This document shows positions 34,731 to 46,899 of a DNA stretch of 64,000 nucleotides, one piece after another. The stretch lies in NCBI GenBank assembly GCA_016808115.1, contig JAEQBH010005390.1, positions 84,699 through 148,698 of the forward strand, written 5' to 3'. Source of the stretch: Tetrastigma voinierianum. Its lineage: Eukaryota > Streptophyta > Magnoliopsida > Vitales > Vitaceae. Numbering within the stretch: position 1 is the stretch's first letter; every line of letters starts with the position of its first letter. Below the pieces are notes generated by a model. That model did no database searches and was not told where the DNA came from. It saw only the letters and a list, made by a program, of their open reading frames with translations. Both the position numbers and the translations under genes were made by a program.

Positions 34731-35240
34731 GTGAACGACCCGGGTTGTATAACCATCTCGGTGAACATCGAAGGAACTTGTGTAGAGAAGGCACTGCTAG
34801 ACTTGGGGGCCAGTGTCAACCTGCTGCCTTATTCAGTGTACAAGCTGCTCGGCTTGGGAGAGCTTAAGTCCACCACCATTACATTGTCCCTAGAAGATAG
34901 ATCCATAAAAATCCTGAAGGGCACTATGGAGGGGATGTTTGTCTGGTGGACAAATTCTACTATCGCTAGATTTTGTTGTAGCGATACGAGAACCGGTTGC
35001 GTGGGTGCTAATTGTATTGCACCGTAATTCTTGGAAGACCATTCTTAGCCACCTCCAATGCGATCATAAATTGTCGAAATGGAGTTATGCAACTTACATT
35101 TGGGAACATGACTTTGGAGCTCAATATTTTCCATTTGAGCAAAAAGCATATGCATGCAGTGGAAAAGGGTTCAGAGGAGGTATGCTTAATTGACACTATT
35201 CTAGAAGAAACGAATTTGACGGCCGGCGAAGCAACATGAT
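34731..35240 (+). pseudogene. Element C aspartic protease
   Basis: It cleaves the polyprotein. The active-site loop is read as LLDLGASVNLLPYSVY near 34796-34843, the D-L-G-A form usual in Athila proteases. The downstream flap and a VILGRPFLATSNAIIN-like stretch in another frame near 35020-35075 complete the domain. A frameshift near 34940 separates the halves. It is preceded by a TAG at 34728. Confidence 0.7.
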
Positions 35241-36520
35241 GTGCGATTGAGCTATAGATTGTTAGAAGAGTTGCAAGAAACCCAAGAACTATGTGTTGTA
35301 CATGGCTTATGGAGAAAAAAGGAAGAAGTCCTACCTCTGCTTACTGAGGAAGACAAGGAAAAAAAAGGAATTAATGAGCCTCAAAAGTTTGATCTCAAGC
35401 CTCTACCTATGGAATTGAAGTATGTATATTTAGAAGAGAATGACCAATGCCCAGTTGTTGTCTCTTCACTGCTCAATGCCTCATAAGAGAGCAGTCTGCT
35501 AGAGGTCCTGAGGAAGAACAAGCAGGCTATTGGGTGGAAAATCTCTGACTTGAAGGGAATTAGCCCTTTAGTTTGTACCCATCACATCTATTTGGAAGAG
35601 CTAGCCAAAACCGGTGAGGCGGTAGAAGGAGATTGAATCCTCGTATCACGAGAGGTGGTTCGTGCGAGCTCAAGTTGCTCTGGGACGACATCATTTACCC
35701 GATATCGAATGCTTTTTGGGTGAATCTGCTTTCGGGTAGTGCCGAAGTGGGGTGACGTGATGCGATGAGAAGGGGAGGAGGTGCCAGCCTTACCCGCGAG
35801 GTTGGAGGGTATCGGTGATTAGGAGAATTTGAATAGGTAACGAAAGATCACTTCCCTTTACCCTTCATGGACCATCTCCTTGAAAGAATTTATGGGCATC
35901 CATATTACTGCTTCTTGGATGGTTACTTAGGCTACTTTTAGATAGAGATCGCAGCAGAAGACCAAGAGAAGACTACCTTCACCTGTCCATTTGGGACTTA
36001 TGCTTACAGAAGAATGCCCTTCGGTATATGCAATGCCCACCTTACCTTCAGTCATGCTTTCGGTATTTTGTTGATTTCTTGGAGCGCATGGAGGTCTAAA
36101 TGGATGACATCACAATATATGCAGGTAGTTTTGAAGAATGCTTGATCAACCTAGAAACTGTCTCGCATAGGTGTATTGAGAAAAATTTGGTGTTGAACTG
36201 GGAAAAATGTCATTTTATGGTCAACCAAGGGATTGTGCTGGGACATATCATATCCAACAGGGGAATTAGGGTTGTGAGGCGAAAATTAGGTTGTTCTAAA
36301 CTTCCTTCCCCCACAAATGTGAAAACAGTGAGACAATTCCTTGGACATGCAGGCTTCTACCGGAGGTTCATCAAAGACTTTTTGAAGATTGCAAAGCCTC
36401 TTTACAAACTCTTTGGAAAAGGATGCCAAATTTTCAGGATAGGGAGCTTCGAAAGGAGTTTCCAGGGCTTTCGAATCCTACTTAACCACTGCACCAATAG
36501 TGAGGTCACCAAACTAGCAA
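35241..36520 (+). pseudogene. Element C reverse transcriptase, badly damaged
   Basis: It would copy RNA into DNA. Readable pieces are AIGWKISDLKGISPLVC near 35530, the F..D loop region near 35910-36000 in shifted frames, and from 36100 MDDITIYAG, which carries the catalytic Asp pair, followed by FLGHAGFYRRFIKDF near 36340. Between about 35630 and 35830 the sequence does not read as polymerase in any frame, with an unusual G-rich patch (GGGGAGGAGGTGCC), so part of the fingers/palm is lost or replaced. Confidence 0.7.
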
Positions 36521-36960
36521 TTGCCCTTTGAGGTTATGTACGATGCAAGTGACCTTGCCATCAGAGCAGTTCTCGGGCAAAGAGAAGAAGGGAAACCTTA
36601 TGTGGTTTACTATGCAAGCAAGACTTTGAATGAGGCACAAAGGAACTACACCACAACAGAAAAAGAGCTACTGGCAGTAGTCTATGCTTTGGATAAATTT
36701 CGTGCGTACTTGATGGGGTTGAACATCATTATCTTCACATATCATTCAACTCTGAAGTATCGCCTTACCAAGTAAGATGCCAAGGCTAGACTCATTAGAT
36801 GGGTCCTTCTGCTCTAGGAATTCAACTTTTAGATTAAAGACAAAAAGGGAGTAGAAAATGTTGTGGTAGACCACTTATCCAGACTGACCATAGCACACAA
36901 CACTCACAGCCCCTAAATCAATGATGAGTTTCCTGAAAAGTCCCTCATGGCAGTGGAAAA
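36521..36960 (+). pseudogene. Element C RNase H
   Basis: It removes the RNA strand. DASDLAIRAVLGQRE supplies the first Asp and NYTTTEKELLAVVYALDKF the Glu. The next expected Asp (T-D-H) reads as F-T-Y-H at about 36730, so a catalytic acid is lost. The domain overlaps the end of the preceding frame by a few bases because of a frameshift. A stop follows at 36773. Confidence 0.75.
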
Positions 36961-37099
36961 TACCCCATGGTATACTCACATTGCCAATTTCTTGGCAACA
37001 GAAGAAATTCTAGTTGATTGGAAGGCACAAGATAAGAAGTTCTTCTTTGAAAAAATTCATTCCTATTATTGGGAAGAGCCATTCTTGTTCAAATATTAT

Positions 37100-38250
37100 G
37101 CTGACCAGATAATTAGAAGATGTGTGTTTGAGGAAGAATAGCAAGGAATACTCAGTCACTGCCATGAGAATGCATGTGGAGGTCATTTTGCTTCCCAGAA
37201 GACTGACATGAAGGTGCTCCAATCTGGGTTCTAATGGCCTTCTCTCTTCAAGGATGCCCACAACATATGCCAAGAATGCGACAGATGCCAAATATTAGGA
37301 AAGATTTCTCGCCGTCACATGATGCCTCTAAACCTAATTTTAGTAGTTGATTTAATCGATGTTTGGGGCATCGACTTTATGGGGCCATTTCCCTCTTCCT
37401 TTGGATATATATACATACTGGTGGGAGTCGACTATGCGTCGAAGTGAGTTGAAGCAGTGCATTACATATTAGCAGACCACAGAGCGGTGCTTAGATTTTT
37501 GAAAGAAAACATATTTTCTAGATTTGGGGTTCCCAAGGCCATAATCAGTGATGGAGGTTCACATTTTTGCAACAAACCCTTTGAGAAACTCCTGACTAAA
37601 TACGGTGTGAAACACAAAGTGGCCACCCCTTACCATCCTCAGACTAGTGGTCAAGTTGAGCTCGCCAATAGGGAAATTAAGACCATATTGATGAAAGTGG
37701 TGAACTCCAACAGGAAAGACTGGTCTCTCAGATTACTGGGCTCCTTGTGGCCATACAGAACAACCTTCAAGACCATTCTTGGAATGTTTCCCTATCGCCT
37801 AGTCTATGGCAAAGCATGCCATCTGCCTGTGGAGATTGAATATAAGGCATGGTGGGCAATCAAAAAGCTGAACCTGGACTTGGGAAGAGCTGGCCTTAAA
37901 AGGTTCCTTAACATCAATGAGCTAGAAGAGTTGAGAAATGATGCCTACTTGAACTCGAAGATTGCAAAAGAAAGATTAAAGAAATGGCATGATAGCTGAT
38001 AACCCGTAAAAATTTCAAGCAAGGAGATCAAGTGCTTCTTTATGACTCCAAGCTTCACCTCTTCCTGGGCAAGCTCAAGTCAAGATGGACTGGTCCATAC
38101 ATCATCCATCAAGTTCATCCTAATGGATAGGTGGACTTGCTAAATTCTAAGGATAGCAGGATATTCAAAGTCAATGAATAGAGGTTAAAGCCCTATGCAA
38201 TGCAGTTCATAGCAAACAAGGAGGAGATCCCCCTCCTTGACCCTCCATAA
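37100..38250 (+). pseudogene. Element C integrase
   Basis: The best preserved enzyme of C. The zinc-binding part is at about 37150-37300 (HCHENACGGHF ... CDRCQ). The core has Asp in WGIDFMGPFPSSFG (about 37370), Asp in IISDGGSHF (about 37545) and Glu in SGQVELANREIK (about 37650), a complete D,D-35-E set. A 180-codon frame runs 37457-37999, to NDAYLNSKIAKERLKKW. The C-terminal GKLKSRWTGPYIIHQ stretch follows in another frame near 38070-38110. Stops at 37139, about 37232 and about 37445 fall at former Trp or other codons (TGG to TGA or TAA), the pattern left by C-to-T decay. Confidence 0.85.
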
Positions 38251-38573
38251 GTTTATCTGGCTACTTTGAGTTAGCTTGGTCTCCACTGAGACTGAAATGC
38301 CACTCCATTTTTGTTTGAATTTTAATTATTTCATTTTTTTCTTAGTTATAGCTTAGTTTTATTTGCAGTTTTTAACTTTCCTATGCTTATTTTTGGTATT
38401 CTGTTTTGCAGGAGTTGCTGGTTTAGATGGCCGGAATTGAAGTCTGCAAGTAAAATTTCACAAGTTCGCAGGTTGCAAAATTTTCGCCGCCTACTCTACG
38501 TCTCTTCGTCTTCTCTTCCTGTTCTTCCCCAACGACTTTTCGTTCCTGTATCCCAGATTTTTGAACCTAGTTC

Positions 38574-38638
38574 TTAGTGTCCATTTATGGACACTAAATA
38601 GGGTAAACCTTCCACCTTCCCTGCTCCCTCTATATAAG
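38574..38638 (+). promoter_or_regulatory. LTR-like promoter block ahead of the third ORF of element C
   Basis: A near-perfect inverted repeat (arms TTAGTGTCCAT and ATGGACACTAA, 38574-38597) is followed by TATATAAG at 38631-38638 and then CCCC-rich leader DNA. Upstream at 38450-38490 the TTTCACAAGTTCGCAGG..AAAATTTTCGCC wording resembles the U3 of C's own 3' LTR near 42050-42090, which also leads to TATATAAG (42208-42215). The spacing to the ATG at 38727 is about 90 bp. It looks like a separate promoter for the third ORF. Confidence 0.5.
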
Positions 38639-38726
38639 CCCCAACCCCTTTCTTGTTAATTCATTTCTTTTGGTTTCTTGAAGAAGAGAACCTCTCCACC
38701 CTCTCCATCTCTTCCCTAATCTAAAT

Positions 38727-40470
38727 ATGGCCAAGACCGAGAGGAGACGCATTCCTTAGGCCTGGGTGTGCGACCTTCCTCCCCCTCCTCCCTGCGTGGC
38801 CAGGTATTAAGCATCTTCTTTGAGATCTTCTTCCGTCGATCCGTGGCTGTCCACTGCTTGCCGGTCGACCATTCCTCTTGCTAGGGCACAGCTGTGAGGG
38901 CTCTAGCCACGTGTTCTGGCGCTCTGCCCCAGCGGGTATGATGGGTTGGGCCTGCTCCTCCATCTCTTTCTCACCCGCGGTCTTCTCGGAGGGCCCCAAC
39001 TCCAAAGAGGGCTAGGACTTATCCTGGGTGAGTAATCTAATTCTAGGACACTGGAGCCTCATTTCCCACCTGCTGAGACCTGGCCGACTCGGTTGGATCG
39101 TCCCACCTTTGCCCATCGGGAGGCCTGCTGGCTGTGGCTGTCACAAAATGATTTTCGCCTTCGAGCACAACAGCTTTTTGCAACCTTCCTTGCAGCCACC
39201 CTTCCTGAGTTCAGAGATTCCATGCGGCTTGTGCAGCGGTACTCCTTGGAGCCTTTCATGACCCCGCGCTGGTTTTTCTACCCCCGAGTGGTCATTGAGT
39301 TCTACCACACTATGACATCTAAGCGAGTCCCCCATCCTACTGCCATCCACTTCTCTATTGATGGCCGGAGGGGACACTTCTGGTTGTAGCTACATTCAAT
39401 CTCCCAGTTGTCCTCGCCCAAACTCGGTTGAGTATAGACAGTGGCCCCACCCCTCGCCTCGGGAGATGGTTCGACTCTTATCCAGGGACACGACAACAAG
39501 ATCTATCCTATTTCGGAGGCATCTTTCTTCGAGTTTTCTCCTTATCGACCACGTCTTGTGGTCTAACCTATTTCCACTCCAACATCTAGTTGAGAGGAGA
39601 GGATCCGTGCAGGCTCACATGTCGCATCTCACGAGGGCTTTTGGTTTTAGCCTGGCGACTCATTATGACCTCCTTGTTCAGCTTCGGATAAGATCCACCG
39701 TAGGAACCTAACTCAGGCTGGGTAGAATTTCCCTCCTATTCAGAGACTCTTATGTCGGGTGTTAGAACATCTTAGTAGTTTCTTTGAGCCCGGAGCTAAG
39801 AGCAGGTCGAGATTACGAGGCCATTTTCACTATTAACAAGAGGTAGCTTATGCCCCTTGTGCATAACCTCCCACCCTGGACATAGTTGAGGATAAGCCAA
39901 CAGAGGACCATCCTACAGAGGATCAACCACCTCTTATAGTGCATACAGAGGAGCCCCAGATTCCAGTATCTGCAGCTCCAGCAGTCACTGCTCCATTACC
40001 TACATCACCTACATCCTCTGCACCTCCAGTGCCTCTAACTCCTTCAGACTCAGTTGAACCCAGTACGTCAGCACCACCTTTACAACATATCTCTATATCC
40101 CCTTGGGATTTCCTGGCTTATATGGATGCGGTCCGCACCTTCTCAGCCATGTCCGCATCTTTTGCGGTTGCCTATACAGCCTTAGCTGAGACGATGACAC
40201 GCATAAAGGCCGCCGTCGTTTAGACCACCGCCTTGCTTACACAGAACCAAGCCATCCTCAATAAAACAAAGTCACCTGGGCTTTGATCTCTCCACCAGTG
40301 CCTGCCCAGGCTTCTTCAGTTCATCCTCCAGTAGAGCCAGCAACACCCACCCATCCTGCTCCCCCAGCCGGCCCGATATTGGGCGCGCGTAGCGACCACT
40401 AGCGAGATACTCCTCGAGTTTCATCAGCGGCCCCTCCGCTGCGGGATGAGGATGACATCCCACCGGTACA
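38727..40470 (+). pseudogene. Element C third ORF (plant-transposon-like protein at env position)
   Basis: A frame opens with ATG at 38727 (MAKTERRRIP, then TAG) and continues in pieces. The most readable part, 39150-39390, has LPEFRDSMRLVQRYSLEPFM and RWFFYPRVVIEFYHTM, and 39420-39700 adds YRQWPHPSPREMVRLLSRD and NLFPLQHLV in shifted frames. A Pro/Ser/Ala-rich region and ISPWDFLAYMDAVRTFSAM follow up to 40223. This matches the 'putative plant transposon protein' type of ORF common in grapevine and other dicot gypsy elements (from memory). The C-terminal half is low-complexity. Many stops and frameshifts. Function unknown; no membrane anchor seen. Confidence 0.6.
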
Positions 40471-41034
40471 CACAGGCTGGTACTTCCTTCTCACAGCTTT
40501 TGTCAGAGCCCCATTGCCGGACAATGTGACATTTGGTTGGGAAGTTAGCGAAAAAGTGGCTTTTACATTATGCTTTTGTTACTATTTTGAAGCGAAGCCC
40601 TTTTAATTGTTGTTCGATGGCTAAATTTATTAGTTTTTTTGTAAAGCCGAAAATATAACCATATCGTTTTTTTATACATACCATACAGTTCACACTTATA
40701 GTTTCAAAATTGCACCCATTTATTTTTTTTTGTGAGTTTTTCTTAGCTTGCAGTTTGAAAATTGAAACATTGTCAGTACGGTGATGTTAGATTGGTTCCA
40801 TGCCTAATTAGTGGATGATTAGTTGAATTCTTGTTGCTTTCATCCTTTTTCTTCTACCTCTAACTAACCCCACTATACACGTGGGTTTCAACGATAAGCT
40901 GAAAAACTGCCTAGCCTCTAAATCTTGGCGACCCTAGTATTGTTGATCACCTTTAATAGGTTAAGGACCCCATGAAAGAAGGCGATTAGTCTTCTAAAAT
41001 AAAAGAAGTGAAAAAGAAAAACAAAAACAAAAAC

Positions 41035-41072
<38 letters not shown>

Positions 41073-41756
41073 ATTGCAACGCTTTGCCTTGAAACCCGAG
41101 CACGGTCTGAGGGGTATATGGCGAAAGTCTTTAAAGCCCGGTGCCCTAAGCCAACTAGTTGGGAGTCACCGACTTTGTTGCTCGTTACATGGGTGGATGG
41201 GCGAAGTTTAGCAAGTTATAGGTGCTGGAGTCTCGAAATCATTCAAAGTCCAAGGTGAAACCTGAAGAGTTTGTGGTTGAAAGATCCTTATGCCTTGATG
41301 CCCTATGCCTTAATTGGTTGGGATTCATCGGTGGATCCCCGTTACATGGAATTTGGTGAAGTCGATTCCTCGGCATTACACCCACCCAATGTAAAAATAA
41401 TTGTGGAATAAGAGTGGGTCCTGATCTATTTAGGTCGGTTAGTGTACTAGGTTGTGGCGGTAGCTAGGTTAGGGGGAGAGCACAGTTCGACAGTTTATTG
41501 TTGAAAACTGATCATATAAACACTTAGGTTTTGGTGGAAGTCCTAGGATTGATTCTCTAGAGAAGGAAACTCTTTTGATGCTTGATTTTGTATGGCATTC
41601 ACTCTCTCGAGATGGTTTTTGGGCAGGGTTTTGGTGATTCTTATTGAGGGTTGGGCGTACTCATTCCACATTTTTTGAAATACCATTTTTGTGAACATAA
41701 TTTTGATATTGTTACGGTGCTCTTTCTTTCCATTGCTAGGAACTAGCAATGTGTCG
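40471..41756 (+). other. Element C 3' non-coding region
   Basis: No credible frame. It contains an A-rich tract at 41008-41071 (AAAAAC and AAAAG repeats). It ends at the polypurine tract. Confidence 0.6.
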
Positions 41757-41766
41757 GTTGGGGGAG
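41757..41766 (+). promoter_or_regulatory. Element C polypurine tract
   Basis: GTTGGGGGAG directly before the TG of the 3' LTR. Confidence 0.75.
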
Positions 41767-43069
41767 TGATTGGTACCCCGAATAGTCTTTATTTTGAAGG
41801 AATACTGTGCGTTTGTAGCAGGTTTTGAGCACTTTTTTGTGTACTAATCAACAATGCCCGAATTGGCACATTAAGGTCCTTGCCTGCTACTCATCGCATT
41901 TTGTGGCAAATTTTGTAGTTTTTGGAAGCTAACCATGCCAAAATTATTGAGTCAACTCAAGCGTAAAGAATACTAGTTGAACTCAGAGCTGCATGTCAGA
42001 AACCAGAAGATAAGAGAAGCAAAAAGAAAATGAGAAGAAGTGGAAAGCAAAGCTTCGAAATTTTCGCAGGTTGTGAATTTTCGCAACAGCTCTCTAGTTT
42101 TGTCCCATTTGACCCCCGTTTGACCATTTTTTGTAATCTTTCCTAATTTGCCCTTCATATAATAGTGGTAGTTCAAGTCTTTTTGTAATTTTTCTTATCT
42201 TGGGCACTATATAAGCCCAATTGTATAGGCTTTAAAAAGGAAGCCAGTTAATAAATTTTTGGCGCGTAGAAGCTTCCAACTCTTCCGCCTTTTTCATTTT
42301 CTCCCCCTTTCTCTCATTTTCTTGCCCGCCAAACACCCTCTGAGGTTGACAACTCAGAGGATGGTTGGCTAGAACCTCTTCATCCTTGAAGAGGAGGGCT
42401 ACTAGGCTACGGATCTAAGGTAACGGAGGTTTCTCTTGTTTTTAACGCATGCATTTATTGACATTTATGTCTCTGTTTTTCACTTTAGTTCAAACCCCTT
42501 TGATGCACCTTGAATGACTAGTTTTTGGCAATCTTTTAGGGTTCAGTGGAAGCTTATTGTTAGATCCACTGAGATTCATTAGTTGCCATTTATTAATCAC
42601 TATAAGATGGGTCAAGGAGGTAAGTTTTCACTGTCTGAGAGCGTTAATGCTCAATAAATTCCATCTCTCAAAAGGAAAAATTACTAGGGTTTAGGTTTTA
42701 TAGCTAAATGAAGATCCGGTTCGGGAAATGACTATAGGCCATCCTCCTAAAAGCGAGGAATAGGGCGAAATTTCAGTTCTTTTAGGCTCAAATCTAGTAA
42801 CCCCCCGATACTTCAAGGAGTTTTCTTTTATATTTTTCTCCAGTTTATTTCAAGTTTTAACCATCACAACCCACTGTTTTTACCAAAAACCCTTAATCCA
42901 AACCAAATTCACCATTTTGGACTTAATTGCAAATCATTTATGCGACGAAAACCCATCCCTATGTTCGACCCTAGAGCCACTATACTGCAGTAGCCATGCT
43001 ATGGCAGTAGGAGGTATTAGGTTTATAAATTTTGTTGATTCCGGACCACCCTTCGTGCTTCACAAATCA
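41767..43069 (+). repeat. Element C 3' LTR
   Basis: 1,303 bp, starting TGATTGGTACCC and ending CAAATCA, then AAGTC. U3 holds the TTTTCGCAGG..TTTTCGCAAC words near 42060-42090, and a TATA box lies at 42208-42215 (GCACTATATAAGCCC). This copy keeps the promoter that the 5' LTR has lost. Confidence 0.85.
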
Positions 43070-43074
43070 AAGTC

Positions 43075-44300
43075 CCTTATAAATCTTTTGTAAATCCCAG
43101 CATGTCCTAGGAAACTTCATATTCCTTTAACTGTTGTAGGTGGTAGGAGAGTTTTTATGACAAACTTTTGCTTGGTCCACTTCTAACCCAGCTGTAGAAA
43201 TCTTGTGCCCTAAGACAATGCCCTCTGTTACCATGAAATTACATTTTTCCCAATTCAAAGCTAAATTCTTGTCTTGGCACCTCTGACGTACTGTTTCCGA
43301 TTTTTCTAAGCATTTCTAAAAAATGGATCCGTATACTGAGAAGTAATCCATGAAGATTTCCATAGCCTTTTCCACCAAATCTGAAAACATAGACATCATA
43401 CATCTTTGAAAGGTGGCAGGAGCATTACATAATCTAAATGACATCCTTCTAAAAGCAAAGGTTCCATAAGGACATGTGAATGTAGTCTTCTCCTGATCCT
43501 CAAGGCCTATGGCAATCTGGTTATATCCAGAATATCCATCAAGAAAACAATAATGGGGGTGTCCTGCTAACTTGTCCAAAATTTGGTCAATGAAAGGTAA
43601 ATGATAATGATCATTTCTAGTAGCAGTATTAAGTTTTTTGTAGTCTGTACATACCCTCCATCTTGTCACAGTTCTTGTAGGAATCAATTCATTATTCTAA
43701 TTTTTTATCACAGTGAATCCACCCTTCTTGGGAACCACACGAATTGGGCTCACCCAAGGGCTGTCTGAGATTGCATATATGAAGCCTGCATTTAGCCATT
43801 TCAGTACTTCTTTTACAAAAACTTCTTTCATTACTGGATTCATTCTTCTTTGATGTTCAATGGAGGTCTTTGCATTATGATTAAGAAGTTTTATGCATGC
43901 GAATGTAATGACTAATTCCTTTCAAATCTTCTATTGACCAAGCAATTACTTCCTTGTATTTTCTAAGAATCTTTAGCAGTTGTTGTTCTTCAAGCACAGT
44001 TAATGCAACTGATATAATAATAGGTTTTGCTTTTTCTGGTTCTAAGAAAGAATACTTCAAATGTCTGGGTAATTCCTTCTAGGTTAACCCTTCTGAACTT
44101 GTTTCTATTTCTTTTGCCTTCTCTTCATTGTTGCTTGATTTTTCTGTGCTGTTCTCATTTAAACTTAAGACCGTTTCCTTTAAATTAAAACTGGAATTTA
44201 GAAATCCAAAATCAAGATCATCAAGATACTAGAAATTCACCTCATTTTCATTGATTGAATTCTAATAATTACAACGAAGTTAGTTAGGGCCAATAGGAAC
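43075..44300 (-). pseudogene. Element B reverse transcriptase (upstream half of split pol)
   Basis: On the - strand IAWSIEDLKGIS lies near 43935, RWRVCTDYKKLN near 43650, the LAGHPHYCFLDGYSGYNQI palm motif near 43545, and FTCPYGTFAFRRMSF near 43460. The catalytic loop, normally F-M-D-D, reads IFMDYFSVYG at about 43345, so the second active-site Asp has become Tyr. HAGIYKRFIRDFSK-like wording runs into the insertion point of C at 43075. Several stops precede 43687. Dead as an enzyme. Confidence 0.8.
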
Positions 44301-44402
44301 TATAGTTTCTACAGCCTTACAATCTGTACTTTCACATTCAGACTGTTTCAGGCTTTTGTTCAAGTTGAAGTGTATTGCTTCTTTTCCCACCCTGAGAGCG
44401 AG

Positions 44403-44804
44403 TTATCTCTTTTTAACATCTATCAAGGTAGCTCCAGTTTCCAGGAAAGGTCTTCCAAGCAGTAGTGGAACTTGTGTGTCTTCCTCCATAACCATAACTA
44501 CAAAGTCCACAGGGAAAATGAATTTTCCCACCTTGATAAGTACATCTTCAAGGACTCCCTCTGGCTGTGGCATTGTTCTATCTACCATTTGCAAAATTAT
44601 AGCTGTGGGAGTAAGCTCTCCCAAACTAAGTCTCTTTACCACTAATAATGACATCAAGTTGATGCTAGCTCCTGAGTCACATAAAGCCTTCTTGAATTCA
44701 AAATTCCCAATGGTGCAAGGAATGGTGAAGCTGTCAGGATCCTGCATGTTCTCTGGTAAGCTTCTTTGGATCACTATACTGCATGTGGTTGTCAAATTCA
44801 CCAC
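44403..44804 (-). pseudogene. Element B aspartic protease
   Basis: A 133-codon open frame on the - strand. It has ALCDSGASINLM (active-site D-S-G) about 40 codons in, FVVMVMEEDTQVPLLLGRPFL near the end, and the VDVKKR-like close typical of Athila proteases. It is the longest undamaged piece of B's polyprotein, but it is separated by stops from gag upstream and reverse transcriptase downstream. Confidence 0.8.
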
Positions 44805-44849
44805 TCACTTTTCAGAAAATTTTCTCTTCTTACTCAGAATGTCCTTCAG

Positions 44850-46640
44850 AAACTTAGCATAGTTAGGCATTTGAGTCAATGCCTCTGCAAAGGGTAGATT
44901 AATCTCTATCTTCTTGAAGACATTCAAGAATCTAGAGAACTGCTCCTCCATTTTTGCTTTCGAAGCCTGCGAGGAAAGAGGCAGCCCGGGGCATGTAAGC
45001 TTGTTCTTCTTCTTTCTTTTTCAATTCTCCTTTCTCCACTTGCTGCTCAGTTTGTACCTCTTCTTTCTCAGTCTCTTCAACCAAGTTTGAATTGCTAAAC
45101 TTGGTCTCTTTTCCAATTTCTTCTTTCTCTACTTTTTTAGTCTTTTTCTTCTCCTCTTCTTTTCTTCTTTCTATTTCTCTGCCACTCCTCAGAGTCACCA
45201 CCATACAATCCTTAGTATTCTTCTTTGTATCACTTAGGAAGGCATCCTTGGATTGATTCTGCATTGCTAGGGCCTGCTGCCCTACTTGTGTCTCTAGATT
45301 TTTAAGAGAGGCATTCATGTTGGCCTGAAACACACTTGTGTTTGCCTGAAATGCTGCTAGCTCAACAAATTTCTACTCATGAATATTCAACAGCCTCTTA
45401 TTTTCTCCTATGAATGTCAGCATTTTCTCTTCAAAGGATTAAGATCTCCTTTGTCCCTGATTTTCTGCTCTCTGACTCCCTGCTTGCTGTTGTCCTTGGA
45501 ACCCATGTGGAGCATACTGTTGTTGAAAATTCTGCACTGGTCTTGGACCTTGATGTGCTCCACCTCCATATGAAAAATTCTCATGGTTCTTAGGTGCTGG
45601 TGTATAGTGAGTTGGCAGGTTGAGGTTTGGCTTAAAGTTGTAGCTTCTATTAGCATTGAGAAATTGTGCCTCCTCAACTTGATAAGGACCCTCATAGGCT
45701 AGTCCCTCATCAGCACTACTCTTCTGCTCATTTCCATCAACTGTTCCCACTTCATGTGCTGAGTGTATTCTTCTATCTTGGTCATCAATGCATCAAGTTT
45801 TGCTTCTATGGCAGTCATTTTGTTAAGCTCTATCACCCTTCTTCCTTTCAGTCTTCTAGTGCTCCCTGAAGTCTCAGATGGAGTTCTATAGTTGCATTTG
45901 GCAAGATCTTCAATCAACTGTTTTGCCTCTTCAACACTCTTCCTCTTGAATGCTCCACAGCCGGCTACATCAATTATACCTTTGGAGGTGTAGTTCATAG
46001 AGTGATAAAAGATTTCCATCTGGGTGGTCAAATCTATTCCATGCATTCAGCATTTTTTCAGCAATCTCGTATATCTTTCCCATGCATTATAGAGACTTTC
46101 ATCCTCTCCTTGTTTAAACACTATGATTTCCCTTCTCCTTTTTGGAGTAAGGGCAGAAGGGAAGAATATGCTCATGTAAGCCTCCACCAACCCTTCCTAA
46201 TTGTTCATTGATCCACAAGGAAGCGATTCAAACCAATTGGCTGCCACATCTCTGAGTGAAAAAGGGAAAAGTTGCATCTTGATCACCTCAGGTTTCACCC
46301 CATTCAGCTTTACTGTGTTTGTCATCCGCAAAAATCTTCTCATATGCTTATTGGGGTCTTCACTAGGATGTCCAGTGTATTGATGCTGCTACACCATTGT
46401 GATCAAAGCTAGCTTTAGCTCAAAATTGTTGGCCTCTATAGCAGGTTGTCTCACAGCAGAGTATTCATCTTGAATGACTGGCCTCCAAAAATCCTCCATA
46501 GTCATTTGCCTCTGAGGTCTCTCTACTACTGCTTCTTCTGGAATAGGTTGCAATATCTCTCTACTTTGCCATAGTTGTTGATTCAGCACTTTTTACTTTC
46601 CTAAGATTTCTTAATGCTCTTTCTAGTTCTGTGTCCAAAG
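44850..46640 (-). pseudogene. Element B gag
   Basis: On the - strand ANNFELK near 46430 marks the N-terminal gag region (frame 46589-46389). The 46046-45699 frame has MEIFYHSMNYTSKGIIDVA, VEEAKQLIEDLAKCNY and AIEAKLDALMTKIEE. The 45750-45439 frame is Gln/Gly/Asn-rich (nucleic-acid-binding type). The 45333-44932 frame is strongly Lys/Glu-rich. These follow the Athila gag order. Frame changes at each junction and a missing piece near 46100-46390 break the product. Upstream (46640-46899) is the leader. Confidence 0.75.
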
Positions 46641-46899
46641 GCAGCAATTTTGCTTTTGGTTTTCTATGCATGTAAGATCTTCCTGAAATAGAAACACACT
46701 AAGATCAAATGAAATATGTGGAAAACAACTATATCAATTTAAGCTCATAAAATATTTTTAGTAGCTTACTCAACTAATGCAGTTAAAACTATTTTTTTTT
46801 TTTGTAAATTTTATGAAATTTTTGATAAAATAGAGAAAAATGTCCAAATTAGCAATTCTCTTTTTGGTTGGAATATTGATATTTAAATTCTTCTTTCAA

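Larger units (their letters stand above)
32199..43069 (+). mobile_element. Element C: Athila-like Ty3/gypsy retrotransposon nested in element B
   Basis: LTRs at 32199-32769 and 41767-43069 are flanked by AAGTC. On the + strand it has PBS, gag, protease, a badly damaged reverse transcriptase, RNase H, integrase, a third ORF and a polypurine tract, so it is structurally complete at about 10.9 kb. The 5' LTR is 730 bp shorter than the 3' LTR. Stops and frameshifts occur throughout pol. The third ORF is the part that makes me think of grapevine elements. As it interrupts B, it is the youngest layer of this branch. Confidence 0.85.

Noticed and set aside
40990..41075. A functional purine tract or second polypurine primer site in element C
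   Set aside because: It is an A-rich slippage tract far from an LTR start; the true tract is at 41757-41766.
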